A stretch of DNA of 64,000 nt from Amycolatopsis roodepoortensis (GTDB taxonomy: Bacteria > Actinomycetota > Actinomycetes > Mycobacteriales > Pseudonocardiaceae), in the NCBI RefSeq assembly GCF_014873915.1, contig NZ_JADBEJ010000001.1, positions 62,001-126,000 of the forward strand, written 5' to 3'. Position numbers and translations under genes: made by a program. Position 1 is the stretch's first letter, and every line of letters begins with the position of its first letter. Under the pieces are notes generated by a model. The model was not told the origin of the DNA, ran no database searches, and saw only the letters and a program-made list of their open reading frames with translations. Below are positions 26,143 to 35,317 of the stretch, in pieces.

Positions 26143-26565
26143 GTGTATTGCCTGCAAGCCGTCCTCGTCACCGAGCCCGCACGTGGAGAATTGCTCGCTT
26201 CGGTCGAGGGCGCGCGGCTCGTCCCGCTCGGGCATCACCTGTCCTTGATGCCGTTGACCGAGGCGCTGTCCGACGACGGGGAATTCCGGACCGTGCTCGT
26301 CGCGTGCTCCGAGCACGGCGCCGTGGCGTACGTCGAGGCCGAGTACTTCGGTGGTGTCGGGACGCAATCCGCGCAGGTGTGGGACCGCGGCGAGACGGTC
26401 CTCGGCCCGCTGCACCTTGCCGAGGACGAGCAGGCCCCGGCCGCCGGCAGTCCGATTTCCCAGGCGCTTCGGCGGCTCGGCGTGGCCAAGGGCGACCACT
26501 TCGACGAGTTCGACGCCGTCGGGCTCGGCAGGCACCGCCACACCGGCGGCTGGCTCCCCTCTTAG
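26143..26565 (+). CDS. Hypothetical protein
   Basis: A 140-residue soluble protein starting at GTG. I do not recognise it. It has a hydrophobic N-terminal strand pattern (YCLQAVLVTEPARGELLA), a central EFRTVLVACSEHGAVAYVEA and a His-rich C-terminus (GLGRHRHTGG). No signal peptide. A ribosome site is not obvious. Confidence 0.55.
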   Translation: MYCLQAVLVTEPARGELLASVEGARLVPLGHHLSLMPLTEALSDDGEFRTVLVACSEHGAVAYVEAEYFGGVGTQSAQVWDRGETVLGPLHLAEDEQAPAAGSPISQALRRLGVAKGDHFDEFDAVGLGRHRHTGGWLPS

Positions 26566-26668
26566 CGATCCACTTCCTCCTCTGCCGCTGGGCCGGACGG
26601 CCCAGTCACGCGGCGGTCATGGCCGTCGGCGGCGACACTCGATGGAGACTCACGAGGAGGTGGACCTG

Positions 26669-27484
26669 ATGTCCGCGACCAAGGCGAGACAGGTGCGCCA
26701 CAACACGGCCGTCCAGGTGCTCGGAAGGATCGGGATGGGCTGCTACGGCCTGGTGTACCTGCTCATCGGGTACCTGGCGGTCCGCGTCGCCGTCGGCGGT
26801 GGCGGCCAGGAGGCCGACGGCCGTGGCGCGATCACCGAGGTCGGCTCGACGCCGATGGGCGGCGTGCTGTTGTGGGTGCTGGCGGCGGGGCTGGTGGCGT
26901 ACGGCCTGTGGCAGGGGCTGCTCGCCGCGGTGGGCTACACCTGGATCGACAAGCAGAGGAAGCGCACCGTGAAACGGGTGACGTCCGGCGTGCGCTGCGT
27001 GGTGGGGATCTCCTTGGGCGTCTACGCGGCCAAGGTCGCCATGGGCTCGGGGGAGCAGGGCAGCGGTGACCAGAAACAGCAGGAGTTCACCGCGCGGCTG
27101 CTCGGGTTGCCCGCCGGGCCGTTCCTGGTGACCTTGGTGGCCGTCGTCGTGTTCGGGGTCGCGGTGGGGTCGGTGGTGAAGGGCGTGCGCCGGACCTTCC
27201 TGCAGGATCTCGACCTTTCGCGGCTCCCGTCCGGGACGCGGCGGTGGGTCGAGCGCCTCGGCAGGATCGGTTACGTGGCAAGGGGTGTCGTGTTCGGCGT
27301 GGTCGCGGTACTCGTCGGCTACGCGGCGCTGACGCACGACGCGGCCCGATCCGGCGGGCTCGACGCCGCCCTGCGGACCCTGGCCGCTCAGCCGTTCGGC
27401 ACGGTACTGCTCATCGTGGTGGCCGCCGGGGTCGCGGCCTTCGGCGTGTACTGCGTCGGGGCGGCACGGGCGCAGCGTGGCTGA
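26669..27484 (+). CDS. DUF1206 family membrane protein
   Basis: A 271-residue integral membrane protein with GAGGAGG eight bases before the ATG. Three related units each have a pair of membrane segments; conserved starts are seen in LGRIGMGCYGLVYLLIGYLA and LGRIGYVARGVVFGVVAVLV, the hallmark of this repeated family. Function is unknown. A bidirectional hairpin follows. Confidence 0.88.
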   Translation: MSATKARQVRHNTAVQVLGRIGMGCYGLVYLLIGYLAVRVAVGGGGQEADGRGAITEVGSTPMGGVLLWVLAAGLVAYGLWQGLLAAVGYTWIDKQRKRTVKRVTSGVRCVVGISLGVYAAKVAMGSGEQGSGDQKQQEFTARLLGLPAGPFLVTLVAVVVFGVAVGSVVKGVRRTFLQDLDLSRLPSGTRRWVERLGRIGYVARGVVFGVVAVLVGYAALTHDAARSGGLDAALRTLAAQPFGTVLLIVVAAGVAAFGVYCVGAARAQRG

Positions 27485-27492
27485 CGGCGCGG

Positions 27493-27526
27493 CCTTGTCC
27501 CGCCCCGGAATCGAGGCGGGACAAGG
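27493..27526. terminator. Bidirectional terminator
   Basis: Perfect 12-bp arms CCTTGTCCCGCC (27493-27504) and complement (27515-27526) around a ten-base loop, between two converging genes. Confidence 0.8.
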
Positions 27527-27529
27527 GAA

Positions 27530-27853
27530 CTAGCCGACGGCCAGTTCGCCAAGCTCCGACCAATCGTCCTGATCGACCTTCGCGTTGACGATGCGCGGCG
27601 TCTCGGCCAGGTATCGCGGAAGCTCACGCCGAGCCGTGCGGAAATGTTCCGAACCGACGTGGGCGGCACCCGCCTCGTCGTCGCGGAACGCTTCGACGAG
27701 CACGTATTCGTCCGGGTCGTCGAGGCTGCGAGCCCAGTCGTACCAGAGACAACCGGGCTCGGCCCGGGTCGCCTCGGTGAACTCGCGCGCGATCTCCGGC
27801 CACCGGTCCGCGTGTTCGGGGCGGACCCGGAACTTCGCCGTGATGAAGATCAT
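27530..27853 (-). CDS. Antibiotic biosynthesis monooxygenase (ABM) domain protein
   Basis: A 107-residue dimeric alpha-beta barrel protein. Family features: FITAKFRVRPEHADRWPEI, then EPGCLWYDWARSLDDPDEYV and EHFRTARRELPRYL. Members oxidise polyketides or quinones without cofactors, or only bind them. The ATG lies in an ATGA overlap with the end of the upstream SDR gene, so they form an operon and may work on the same substrate. Confidence 0.86.
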   Translation of the reverse strand: MIFITAKFRVRPEHADRWPEIAREFTEATRAEPGCLWYDWARSLDDPDEYVLVEAFRDDEAGAAHVGSEHFRTARRELPRYLAETPRIVNAKVDQDDWSELGELAVG

Positions 27854-28626
27854 GAGAACTGGATTCCCCCGTCGATCATCACCGATTGGCCGGTCATGTA
27901 ATCGGAATCCGGCGAGGCGAGATAGGAGACGTACGCCGCCACGTCCTCGGGAACGGAGACGCGCCCGAGATGGATCAGGTTCGAGTACTTCTCGATCGCC
28001 TGCCCCTTCCGGATTCCTTCCGATTCCGCCAGTTTCTCGTCGATGAGGTCCCACATGGCCGTCCCGACGATCCCGGGGCAGTACGCGTTGACGGTGATGC
28101 CGTGGCGCGCCCATTCCATCGCGGCGGCCTGGGTCAGCCCGCGGACCGCCCATTTGGACGCGGAATAGTGGCCGAGCAACGCGAACGGGCGATGGGCGAC
28201 GATGGAGGCCGCGCCGATGATCTTGCCGCCGTTGCCCTGCCGGATCATCTGCTTCGCCGCGGCCTGGTAGCAGAGGAAGATGCCGCGCGCGTTGACGGCC
28301 ATCATCCGGTCCCAGTCCTCCGGGGTCACTTCGAGCAGCGGCAGGACCTGCGCGATTCCCGCGTTCGCCACCATGACGTCCAGCGAACCCAGCGCGTCGG
28401 CGGTTTCGGCGACCATGGCGGTGACCGACGCCGGGTCCGAGACGTCCGCCGTGATCGCCGCGGAGCGCCGTCCCGTTTCGCGGATCTCCTTCGCGACCGC
28501 CTCGAGTTCCGCTTCGTTGGCGGCGACGTCGTTGACCGCGACGTCGTGCCCGTCGGCGGCGAGCCGGAGCGCGATCCCCTTTCCGATTCCTCGTGCCGCA
28601 CCGGTGACGAGTACGTTCTTGCTCAT
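27850..28626 (-). CDS. Short-chain dehydrogenase/reductase, acetoin/diacetyl reductase-like
   Basis: A 258-residue classical SDR. NAD(P) motif TGAARGIGKGIAL, structural motif VANAGIAQ, catalytic Ser in GAASIVAH and YSASK. The C-terminal part VNAYCPGIVGTAMWDLIDEK with SDYMTGQSVMIDGGIQF strongly resembles acetoin(diacetyl) and butanediol dehydrogenases. It is encoded upstream of the ABM gene, and an AraC gene lies further upstream on the same strand. Confidence 0.85.
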   Translation of the reverse strand: MSKNVLVTGAARGIGKGIALRLAADGHDVAVNDVAANEAELEAVAKEIRETGRRSAAITADVSDPASVTAMVAETADALGSLDVMVANAGIAQVLPLLEVTPEDWDRMMAVNARGIFLCYQAAAKQMIRQGNGGKIIGAASIVAHRPFALLGHYSASKWAVRGLTQAAAMEWARHGITVNAYCPGIVGTAMWDLIDEKLAESEGIRKGQAIEKYSNLIHLGRVSVPEDVAAYVSYLASPDSDYMTGQSVMIDGGIQFS

Positions 28627-28721
28627 GCGATGACTCCCTTGTTCGCCTGGGCTTGAACGGAAGGTAGGGGCGGCGACGGCGGCTTGGGAGTGGCCTCGTG
28701 TCTCACTTTGAGACACGGCGA

Positions 28722-29495
28722 TCAGAGCGACGACGCGGCGCGGTAGTCCCTCGGCGAGGTGCCGAGAAGCCGGGTGAACATCGTGGAGAACGCGGCGGGG
28801 CTCTCGTAGCCGAGCGAGGCGGCGATCCCGGCGATGGGAAGACCGTCCGACAGCAGCGAGAGGGAATGCAGGACGCAGGCACGCTGCCGCCAGCGGGCGA
28901 AACCCATCCCGGTTTCGGTGGTGAAGAGCCGGTTCAGTGTCCGCTCGCTCACGTGTAGCCGGGCGGCCCAGGCGCCGGCCGGATCGTGGATGTCCGGAGC
29001 GTCCAAAAAGGACTCGCATAGCGCGCGCAGCCGGTCGTGCTTGGGCAGCGGGAGATCGAGGTGGACCGGGGCGGCACGGCGGATCTCGTGCAGGGTCAGG
29101 CCGATGACCGCGGCGTCCCGGCCCCGCGGGGTGTACAGCTCGGGTACGCCGACGGCCTCGTTCAGGAGTTCGCGGAGCAGCGCGGAGACTTCGACGACCT
29201 GGCAGCGGCGCGGGAACCACGGCACCGCCTTCGGCTCGATGTACAGGCTCCGGGTGCTCACGGTCGTGGTGAAGACCTGATGGACCGTTTCCGGCGGCAC
29301 GAGCACCGCCCGCCGCGTCGGGATGGTCCATGTGCCGTCGCCCGTTTCGACCCGCATCGATCCCGTCGCGCTGTAGAGGAACTGCGCCCGCCGGTGCCGA
29401 TGCGGGAGGATCCGGTGCCCCGGCGGGTAATCGGTGCGGATCGCCACCACCGCGCGGTCGAGGTGGTCGACCTCGTCGATGGGGATGTCGCGCAC
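28722..29495 (-). CDS. AraC family transcriptional regulator
   Basis: A 257-residue activator-type regulator with an N-terminal cupin (PPGHRILPHRHRRAQFLYSA) and a C-terminal double helix-turn-helix (ARLHVSERTLNRLFTTETGM, then GIAASLGYESPAAFSTMFTR). GTG 29495 was chosen because longer frames would run into the divergent TauE gene. It lies upstream of the SDR-ABM pair and divergent from TauE, so it may control either. Confidence 0.86.
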   Translation of the reverse strand: MRDIPIDEVDHLDRAVVAIRTDYPPGHRILPHRHRRAQFLYSATGSMRVETGDGTWTIPTRRAVLVPPETVHQVFTTTVSTRSLYIEPKAVPWFPRRCQVVEVSALLRELLNEAVGVPELYTPRGRDAAVIGLTLHEIRRAAPVHLDLPLPKHDRLRALCESFLDAPDIHDPAGAWAARLHVSERTLNRLFTTETGMGFARWRQRACVLHSLSLLSDGLPIAGIAASLGYESPAAFSTMFTRLLGTSPRDYRAASSL

Positions 29496-29586
29496 CTCAC
29501 CCAGCGTACGCCGGATGTCCGATAGGCGAAAGAAAGTGACGTTCTTTCGAATGCCCGCCGCGCGGTAAGCGCCTACCGTCGCAGGA

Positions 29587-30390
29587 GTGCTGATCGAGAT
29601 CTCGGTGCTCCTCGCATTCGGTTGCCTGAGCGGGGTCACCACCGTCCTTTTCGGATTCGGCGGCGGATTCGTCACCGTGCCCGTCGTCTACGCCTTCGCG
29701 CTCGCCGACCCGGAGAACGCGCCGTCCGCGATGCATGTGGCGGTGGCCACGTCGACCGCGGTGATGGTGGTCAACGCCGGGAGCGCGACCGTCGCGCAAC
29801 TGCGGACAGGACGGCTTCGCCGTGACTACCTGTGGCCGCTCATCGCGTTCATCGGCCTGGGTGCCGTGCTCGGGTCCCTCGCGGCCACCATGGCCGACGA
29901 GGGCGTACTGCGCTGGCTCTTCGTCGCCTATCTCGCGCTGACCATCGCCGACAGCGTGGCCAGGAAGGGGTTCGTGAGCATGCGGGACGACGGCAGGCCG
30001 CGTGCGCTCGGCGGGTTCACCACCAGCGCGGGCGGCACCGGGATCGGTGCCGTGGCGAGCTTCCTCGGGGTCGGGGGCAGCGTCCTCACCGTCCCGCTCA
30101 TGCGGCGCAAGGGTTTGCCGATGGCCGACGCGGCCGCGCTGGCGAACCCGCTGAGCCTGCCGGTGGCGGTGATCGGCACGGCCGTCTACGCCTTCGCGGC
30201 GACGGGCCCGGCCCCGGGCGCCGCTCACCTCGGCTACATCGACCTGGTGGCCGCGGGCGCGCTGCTGTGCGGATCGTTGCCCGCCATCGCCGTGACCCGC
30301 CGGGTGGTCGGCCGCATCCCGGATCGTGCCCACGCCATCGCGTACCTCGCCTTGCTCGTCATCGCGCTGGTCGCGATCGTCGTCCGTTAG
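29587..30390 (+). CDS. TauE/SafE family anion exporter
   Basis: A 267-residue membrane protein with about eight hydrophobic segments, starting at GTG with a short AGGA just before. The two repeated units begin CLSGVTTVLFGFGGGFVTVP and FTTSAGGTGIGAVASFLGVG, the glycine-rich signatures of the TauE/SafE family that moves sulfite, sulfoacetate or related anions. Divergent from the AraC gene with a 91-base shared promoter. Confidence 0.88.
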   Translation: MLIEISVLLAFGCLSGVTTVLFGFGGGFVTVPVVYAFALADPENAPSAMHVAVATSTAVMVVNAGSATVAQLRTGRLRRDYLWPLIAFIGLGAVLGSLAATMADEGVLRWLFVAYLALTIADSVARKGFVSMRDDGRPRALGGFTTSAGGTGIGAVASFLGVGGSVLTVPLMRRKGLPMADAAALANPLSLPVAVIGTAVYAFAATGPAPGAAHLGYIDLVAAGALLCGSLPAIAVTRRVVGRIPDRAHAIAYLALLVIALVAIVVR

Positions 30391-30417
30391 CGGCTCCGGG
30401 AGAAAGCCGCATGGAGG

Positions 30418-30452
30418 CCGGGGTGGCCCGGCGCACGGCCGAGCCACCCCGG
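30418..30452. terminator. Bidirectional terminator
   Basis: Ten-bp perfect arms CCGGGGTGGC at 30418-30427 and complement at 30443-30452, between converging genes. Confidence 0.7.
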
Positions 30453-30457
30453 TTCAC

Positions 30458-30763
30458 TCAGCAGACGTGGGAGTACCACGCGTTGTTGACGTCCCGCGCC
30501 CCGCCGATGTCGACGGTGCCCCGCTGCAGGATCTGCTTGTACTGGTTGGGGCCCGACTCGTAGTCGACGACGATCCAGATGCAGCTGTCCGCGCAGTGTG
30601 CGTAGAAGGCGGTGACGTGGTTCTCGTAGAACCCGCACACCTCCATGGCGGCGGGTTCGGCCGAAGGCGCCGATTCCGCCGGTGCCGCGATCGCCGACGT
30701 CCCGGCGAAAATCAGTCCCGCCGCCGCCGAAGCGACTACCGCGGATGCTTTCAAAAAGCGCAT
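30458..30763 (-). CDS. Small secreted cysteine-containing protein
   Basis: A 101-residue exported protein with AAAGGGG before ATG 30763. The signal peptide is about residues 1-27, cleaved after SAIAA. The mature part of about 70 residues has four Cys (VCGFYENHVTAFYAHCADSC and the final C), probably two disulfides, and a C-terminal pattern GGARDVNNAWYSHVC. It reminds me of the small secreted DUF6355-type proteins of actinomycetes, but that is only a resemblance. No partner gene is evident. Confidence 0.7.
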   Translation of the reverse strand: MRFLKASAVVASAAAGLIFAGTSAIAAPAESAPSAEPAAMEVCGFYENHVTAFYAHCADSCIWIVVDYESGPNQYKQILQRGTVDIGGARDVNNAWYSHVC

Positions 30764-31262
30764 GTCTACCCCTTTTTCGACAATGGCTGATTGATGAACG
30801 GCGCATTCTTGCTCGCCGCGAAAAAAGGCGGAGTCTGCCGCCGGAGCAGGGCGCCCTGCTCCGGTAGATGCGTTGGCATGCATGGAAAGTGAGTGAACCT
30901 CAGCTGAACGCGAATCGAGAATTCGAATTCATTGAAACCCCTCGTGACCCCACCCCAGTGTGCCGCCCTGGTTGTTCTTGGCGACAGTTAACAGCTTTCC
31001 GGCAGCTGTGGTTGTTGAATATCCCCCAAGGGGGTGATCTCCATTGGTTCTGCTTTTACTGAACATTTCTCATGCTTGATTCGGCGCGCTGAGACGAGCT
31101 GTCAAGGCAAGTGATCCGATGAGTCGAGCGCGGAGGTCGCGGGTGGCCGGGTCTTGACAAGCAGGTATGCGAGGTGGCAGGCGATGTGCCGCACCGGCTT
31201 CGTGGGTAAAGATCCGACCAATCCTCTATCCCTCTGCCGGATCTTGCGCCAAGATCTCCTGC
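30764..31262. other. 499-base gap, lower GC than its surroundings
   Basis: Divergent control region for the small secreted protein and the propeller gene. It contains AT-rich words (GAATTCGAATTC near 30920) and a short palindrome CCCCCAAGGGGG near 31024. No gene was recognised; the lower GC suggests foreign or non-coding DNA. Confidence 0.5.
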
Positions 31263-33245
31263 ATGAAACTGAGATCGATCACCAAACGCATGTTCGTTCT
31301 CGGGCTGCTGACGGTTCTCGGGACCACCGGGGCGACGTCGGTGGCCACCGCCGAACCCCCGCCGCCTGCCGAGGTCGACGCGACCGGGCGGCCGCACGGC
31401 GCCTGGGACCCGGTCGGCCCGAACAGCGTCGGCGGGCTGCTGGCGGTTTCGCCCGCCGGGCTCGCGATGATGGTGCCCGGCCCGCCCGCCCTGTGGCTCT
31501 CCGGCGACCGCGGCGCCTCGTGGACCGTGCGCAGGGGCCTGCCGGCGGACACCGCAATCCAGGGATTCTTCGCCGATCCGGTGAACCCGGACCGGATGCT
31601 CGCGGTGGGCAACTCGCCCGGCGGGATGCCCGGCGAGTGGCACGGGATGCTGCTGCGGACCACCGACCGTGGTCAGAGCTGGGAAACCCTGCGCGAGTGG
31701 TACCCCGACGGCGCGTTCGGCATGGCCACGGACCCGACGGGCCGGGTCGTGGTGGTGCAGAACCTCGACTCGCTGAGTGTCAGCATCGACGGCGGCGAGC
31801 ACTGGAACGACGTGCCGAGGACCTGGCCGCGCGAGGGGATCGCCTCGCCGGTCGGCGCGCTCAAGCTCACGATGGTCGGCGACGACGCCTACTTCACGAC
31901 GGTCTACCCCGAATACGCGCTCTGGGCGGTCCGCAGGGTCAGCGGCAAGGAGCCGCAGGCCGAACTCGTCTACCGGACCAACGGCGAGGTCAATCAGGTC
32001 GCGGCGGACGGCGGGCGGCTCGTGGTCACGGTCGGCCCCGAACTGCACGGCTCCACCGACGGCGGCAAGACCTGGACGGTGCTGCGCCGCGAGCCCGCCG
32101 GGCAGACCCTGCGCGAACCGCGTTTCGTCGGCGGACGCCTGTACGTCTCGACGTATAACGACATAGACGTCAGCTCGGATTTCGGCCGCACCTGGGCCCG
32201 CAAACCGGTGCCCGCCCCGGGCGAAGGCGTCAGCGACATGATCGACCTTCCCGCCGCGCCGGGCAAACCCGCCACCACGCTGATCTCCTCGCTGTACCGC
32301 GGCGTCTACGCCGACGGCGGCAAGAGCGGATACCAGCAGATCGGCGTACCCGGTGAGACCATTCGCGACCTCGTGACCACCGGGAACCTCCTGCGGGAGA
32401 GCGTCGTCGCGGCCGGTGTGCAGGAGATCTACAACACCCCGCTCCCGCGCGGCAAGGTCTCCGCGGCCGACCGCGTCTGGCAGTCGCACCCCACCGACCG
32501 GCTGCACGAGGACGCGAGCCTGTCCGTCTCGCCGGGCCGCCCGGACGTGGTCTGGCAGGTCACCAGGAACGGGTTCTCGCTCGACGTGCTGCGCAGCGGC
32601 GACGGCGGGCGGAGCTGGCAGTTCGCGGCGAAGGCGAAGGAAGGACTGCCCAGGACGATCTTCGCTCACCCGGCCGATCCGGACCGGATCATCGTCTCGG
32701 CCTTCGCGCCCAGCGGTTACGTGCTCCACCGCAGCGACGACGCCGGGAAGACCTGGGAAAAGCTCTCGGTCGACAACGGCTTCACCACGTTCGCCGGTGA
32801 TCCGTGGAACCCGAACCGCGTCTGGGGCGGGGACTCCGGCGGCCTGTCCCGGTCGGACGACGGCGGCAAGACCTGGACCCATGTCACGAGCCAACCGGTC
32901 AGTTCGATCTCCGTCAGCCGGTGGGGTGGCGGCCGCGTGCTCATCGGCGGCGCGGGCATCCACCTGAGCGAGGACGGCGGCCGGACGTTCCGCCGGGTCC
33001 ACGACGGCGAGGACCCCCGTGAGATCAGCCGGATCCTGCCGCATCCGTTCGACTTCCGGGTGTGGTTCGCGAGCGACGCGACCGGGGGAGGCGTGCTGCG
33101 CAGCACGGACTTCGGCCGCACCTGGTCGCCCGTGCCCGGCGCGCTGCCCGATCCCAGGGTGCTCTCCCTGGCGATCAGCGCGGACGGCCGGTATCTGTTC
33201 GCCGGCACCGCGCAGTCCGGCGCGTACCGGTTGAAGCTGTACTGA
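31263..33245 (+). CDS. Secreted BNR/Asp-box repeat beta-propeller protein
   Basis: A 660-residue exported protein. ATG 31263 gives a signal peptide (ITKRMFVLGLLTVLGTTG, cut near SVATAEP). At least seven Asp-box motifs are spread through the chain: STDGGKTW, SSDFGRTW, SGDGGRSW, SDDAGKTW, SDDGGKTW, SEDGGRTF and STDFGRTW. They mark blades of a sialidase- or sortilin-like propeller. No catalytic Arg triad or FRIP motif of true sialidases was seen, so a binding or other glycan role is more likely. It stands alone and is followed by a terminator. Confidence 0.82.
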   Translation: MKLRSITKRMFVLGLLTVLGTTGATSVATAEPPPPAEVDATGRPHGAWDPVGPNSVGGLLAVSPAGLAMMVPGPPALWLSGDRGASWTVRRGLPADTAIQGFFADPVNPDRMLAVGNSPGGMPGEWHGMLLRTTDRGQSWETLREWYPDGAFGMATDPTGRVVVVQNLDSLSVSIDGGEHWNDVPRTWPREGIASPVGALKLTMVGDDAYFTTVYPEYALWAVRRVSGKEPQAELVYRTNGEVNQVAADGGRLVVTVGPELHGSTDGGKTWTVLRREPAGQTLREPRFVGGRLYVSTYNDIDVSSDFGRTWARKPVPAPGEGVSDMIDLPAAPGKPATTLISSLYRGVYADGGKSGYQQIGVPGETIRDLVTTGNLLRESVVAAGVQEIYNTPLPRGKVSAADRVWQSHPTDRLHEDASLSVSPGRPDVVWQVTRNGFSLDVLRSGDGGRSWQFAAKAKEGLPRTIFAHPADPDRIIVSAFAPSGYVLHRSDDAGKTWEKLSVDNGFTTFAGDPWNPNRVWGGDSGGLSRSDDGGKTWTHVTSQPVSSISVSRWGGGRVLIGGAGIHLSEDGGRTFRRVHDGEDPREISRILPHPFDFRVWFASDATGGGVLRSTDFGRTWSPVPGALPDPRVLSLAISADGRYLFAGTAQSGAYRLKLY

Positions 33246-33252
33246 GTCCGAG

Positions 33253-33289
33253 CGCTTCGTGGCCGGGAGAAAGTTCCGGCCACGAAGCG
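33253..33289 (+). terminator. Terminator after the propeller gene
   Basis: Arms CGCTTCGTGGCCGG at 33253-33266 and complement at 33276-33289, nine-base loop. Confidence 0.8.
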
Positions 33290-33326
33290 TTTACTCGGTC
33301 CTGCGCCGGATGTCAGAGTCGAGGGC

Positions 33327-34508
33327 ATGGCCATCGACGTCGCCGCCCTCCGGCTCCACTTCCCTTCCCTCGCCGGCGGAACCGCCTTCTTCGACGGACC
33401 CGCGGGTACCCAGACACCCCGGCCCGTCGCCGACGCCATCACCCGGACGCTCACCGGGCCGCTGTCGAACCGGGGCAAGGTCAGCCCGTCCGAACTCAAC
33501 GCCGAGAACGCCGTCATGGCCTTCCGGGCCGCGTACGCGGACTTCCTCGGCGTGCCTGCCGAAGGGGTCGTCCACGGCCGCAGCGCCACCCAGCTGACGT
33601 ACGACTTTTCCCGGCACCTGGCCAAAAACTGGCGTGCGGGCGACGAGATCGTCGTCAGCCGTCTCGATCACGACGCCAACGTCCGGCCGTGGGTCCAGGC
33701 CGCGGAACGAGCCGGGATGACCGTCCGCTGGCTCGACATCGATCCCGAGACCACCGAACTCGACCTCGATACGTTGGTCCTCACCGAAAGGACGAGGCTG
33801 GTCGCGGTCACGGCGGCTTCGAACGTTCTCGGCACGAAGCCGCCGATCCGCCGGATCGCCGAACTCGCCCACGACGCCGGGGCGCTGGTGTTCGTGGACG
33901 GAGTCCACTACGCCGCCCACGACCTGGTGGACGTTCCCGCGCTGGGAGCGGATTTCTTCGTCTGCTCGCCGTACAAGTTCCTCGGCCCGCACTGCGGGGT
34001 GCTCGGCGCGTCGCCGTCCCTCCTTGAAACCGTCGAGCCGGACAAGCTTCTCCCGTCGCCCGACGCCGTGCCCGAACGGTTCGAATTCGGGACGCTGCCC
34101 TACGAGATCCTCGCGGGCGCGACGGCGGCAGTGGACTTCCTCGCCGCGCTCGACCCGGGATCGGCCGGATCGCGGCGTGCGAGGCTGGCCAACTCGATGA
34201 ACTCGTTGCACGAACACGAAGACACGCTGCGCGCCAGGTTGGAGAAAGGGCTGGGCGACGACGTCACCGTCCACGGCAAGGCCGCCGACCGGACGCCGAC
34301 CGTCCTGATGGGCCTCGGAGGCCGCGAGTGCGAGGCGCAGAAATACCTCGCCGAGAGGAATGTCGTCGCACCGGCGGGATCCTTCTACGCCTACGAAATC
34401 TTCGCGGCCCTGAAGCTGGAGGACCCCGCGCTCCGCGTCGGGCTGGCACCGTACACCAGCGCCGAGGACGTCGACAGGCTGCTGGACGGGCTTTCGGCCT
34501 TCGGGTGA
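33327..34508 (+). CDS. Cysteine desulfurase-like class V aminotransferase
   Basis: A 393-residue PLP enzyme of the cysteine desulfurase-like group. It begins LRLHFPSLAGGTAFFDGPAG; the PLP-binding Asp-x-x-His is FVDGVHYAAHD and the Schiff-base Lys is in CSPYKFLGPHCG. It lacks the conserved C-terminal Cys loop expected of true IscS/NifS enzymes, so another lyase or aminotransferase reaction is possible. Single gene, no pathway partner. Confidence 0.85.
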   Translation: MAIDVAALRLHFPSLAGGTAFFDGPAGTQTPRPVADAITRTLTGPLSNRGKVSPSELNAENAVMAFRAAYADFLGVPAEGVVHGRSATQLTYDFSRHLAKNWRAGDEIVVSRLDHDANVRPWVQAAERAGMTVRWLDIDPETTELDLDTLVLTERTRLVAVTAASNVLGTKPPIRRIAELAHDAGALVFVDGVHYAAHDLVDVPALGADFFVCSPYKFLGPHCGVLGASPSLLETVEPDKLLPSPDAVPERFEFGTLPYEILAGATAAVDFLAALDPGSAGSRRARLANSMNSLHEHEDTLRARLEKGLGDDVTVHGKAADRTPTVLMGLGGRECEAQKYLAERNVVAPAGSFYAYEIFAALKLEDPALRVGLAPYTSAEDVDRLLDGLSAFG

Positions 34509-34653
34509 CAGGCCACAGTGGACAGTGCGCCGACTTATACCGGACGGGCTCCGCCGCTTCACCCGGGACCCGTAACTCGAACAGGTTGGATTTCCGCGCC
34601 ACCGCCGTGCGCCGTATTACCGTTCGGTCATGATCGACAACGGGAGGTTCGCG

Positions 34654-35181
34654 ATGCGTTTCCGGTCGGTGGCCGCTTCTGTCCTTCTCGGTTGCGCGCT
34701 GTGCGTGGCGCCCGCGGCACTCGGGGCCGGGGCGCGGTCGCTCGCGATCCAGCCCTGCCCCGAGGTCAACGATCCGCCCGACTACACGATCTCGAACGGC
34801 GCCAAGGCCTGGATGAAGACGAATCTCCGCAGTGACTACCTGCGCGGGCCGGGGACGATCACCTACAACAAGACCACGACGTCGTCCGTCAACGCCTCCA
34901 TCACGGGTACGACCAGTGCCGAGGCGGGCGTCATCTTCGCGAAGGCGAGTGTCTCGCTGGCCGTGAGTGTCGGCGCGAGCTACTCGAAGTCCGATTCCTG
35001 GTCCTATTCCGCGACGGTGCCCGCCGGGAAGACGTTGCGGTTGCAGCAGTACAAGGAAGCGCGCTCGTTCACCGTGCAGAAGTACCGGATCGTCCCGCCG
35101 TGCAAGGTCAAGTACCTCTGGAAGAAGAAGGCCGTCGCGCCGGTCAAGAGCCCCAGCTACCTGTGGCAGCTGATCGGCTGA
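34654..35181 (+). CDS. Secreted beta-rich protein, possibly pore-forming
   Basis: A 175-residue exported protein. ATG 34654 has GGGAGG six bases upstream; an ATG at 34630 in frame has none. The signal peptide ends near ALGAGA. The middle is rich in Ser and Thr with alternating hydrophobic residues (TTTSSVNASITGTTSAEAGV, then SVSLAVSVGASYSKSDSWSY), like the membrane-insertion region of aerolysin-type proteins. The end CKVKYLWKKKAVAP is basic. Two mature Cys may form a disulfide. The pore-forming idea is inference only. Confidence 0.6.
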   Translation: MRFRSVAASVLLGCALCVAPAALGAGARSLAIQPCPEVNDPPDYTISNGAKAWMKTNLRSDYLRGPGTITYNKTTTSSVNASITGTTSAEAGVIFAKASVSLAVSVGASYSKSDSWSYSATVPAGKTLRLQQYKEARSFTVQKYRIVPPCKVKYLWKKKAVAPVKSPSYLWQLIG

Positions 35182-35190
35182 CCCCGGTTT

Positions 35191-35235
35191 GGGGCCGATC
35201 ACAAGACTCGTTCGCCCGATCTTGTGATCGGCCCC
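35191..35235 (+). terminator. Strong terminator hairpin
   Basis: Perfect 15-bp arms GGGGCCGATCACAAG at 35191-35205 and complement at 35221-35235; no T-run. Confidence 0.8.
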
Positions 35236-35317
35236 ATGGACCTACGGTGACCGTGCCGACACGCTGGGAGGTGCGTCGCGGGCAACGGGGCCCGGACGGA
35301 ACGGGACGGTGGCCACG

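Noticed and set aside
33327..34508. Class V aminotransferase as sulfur donor for the YcaO locus
   Set aside because: It is 10 kb away, in another operon, and the precursor repeats give no reason for sulfur insertion.
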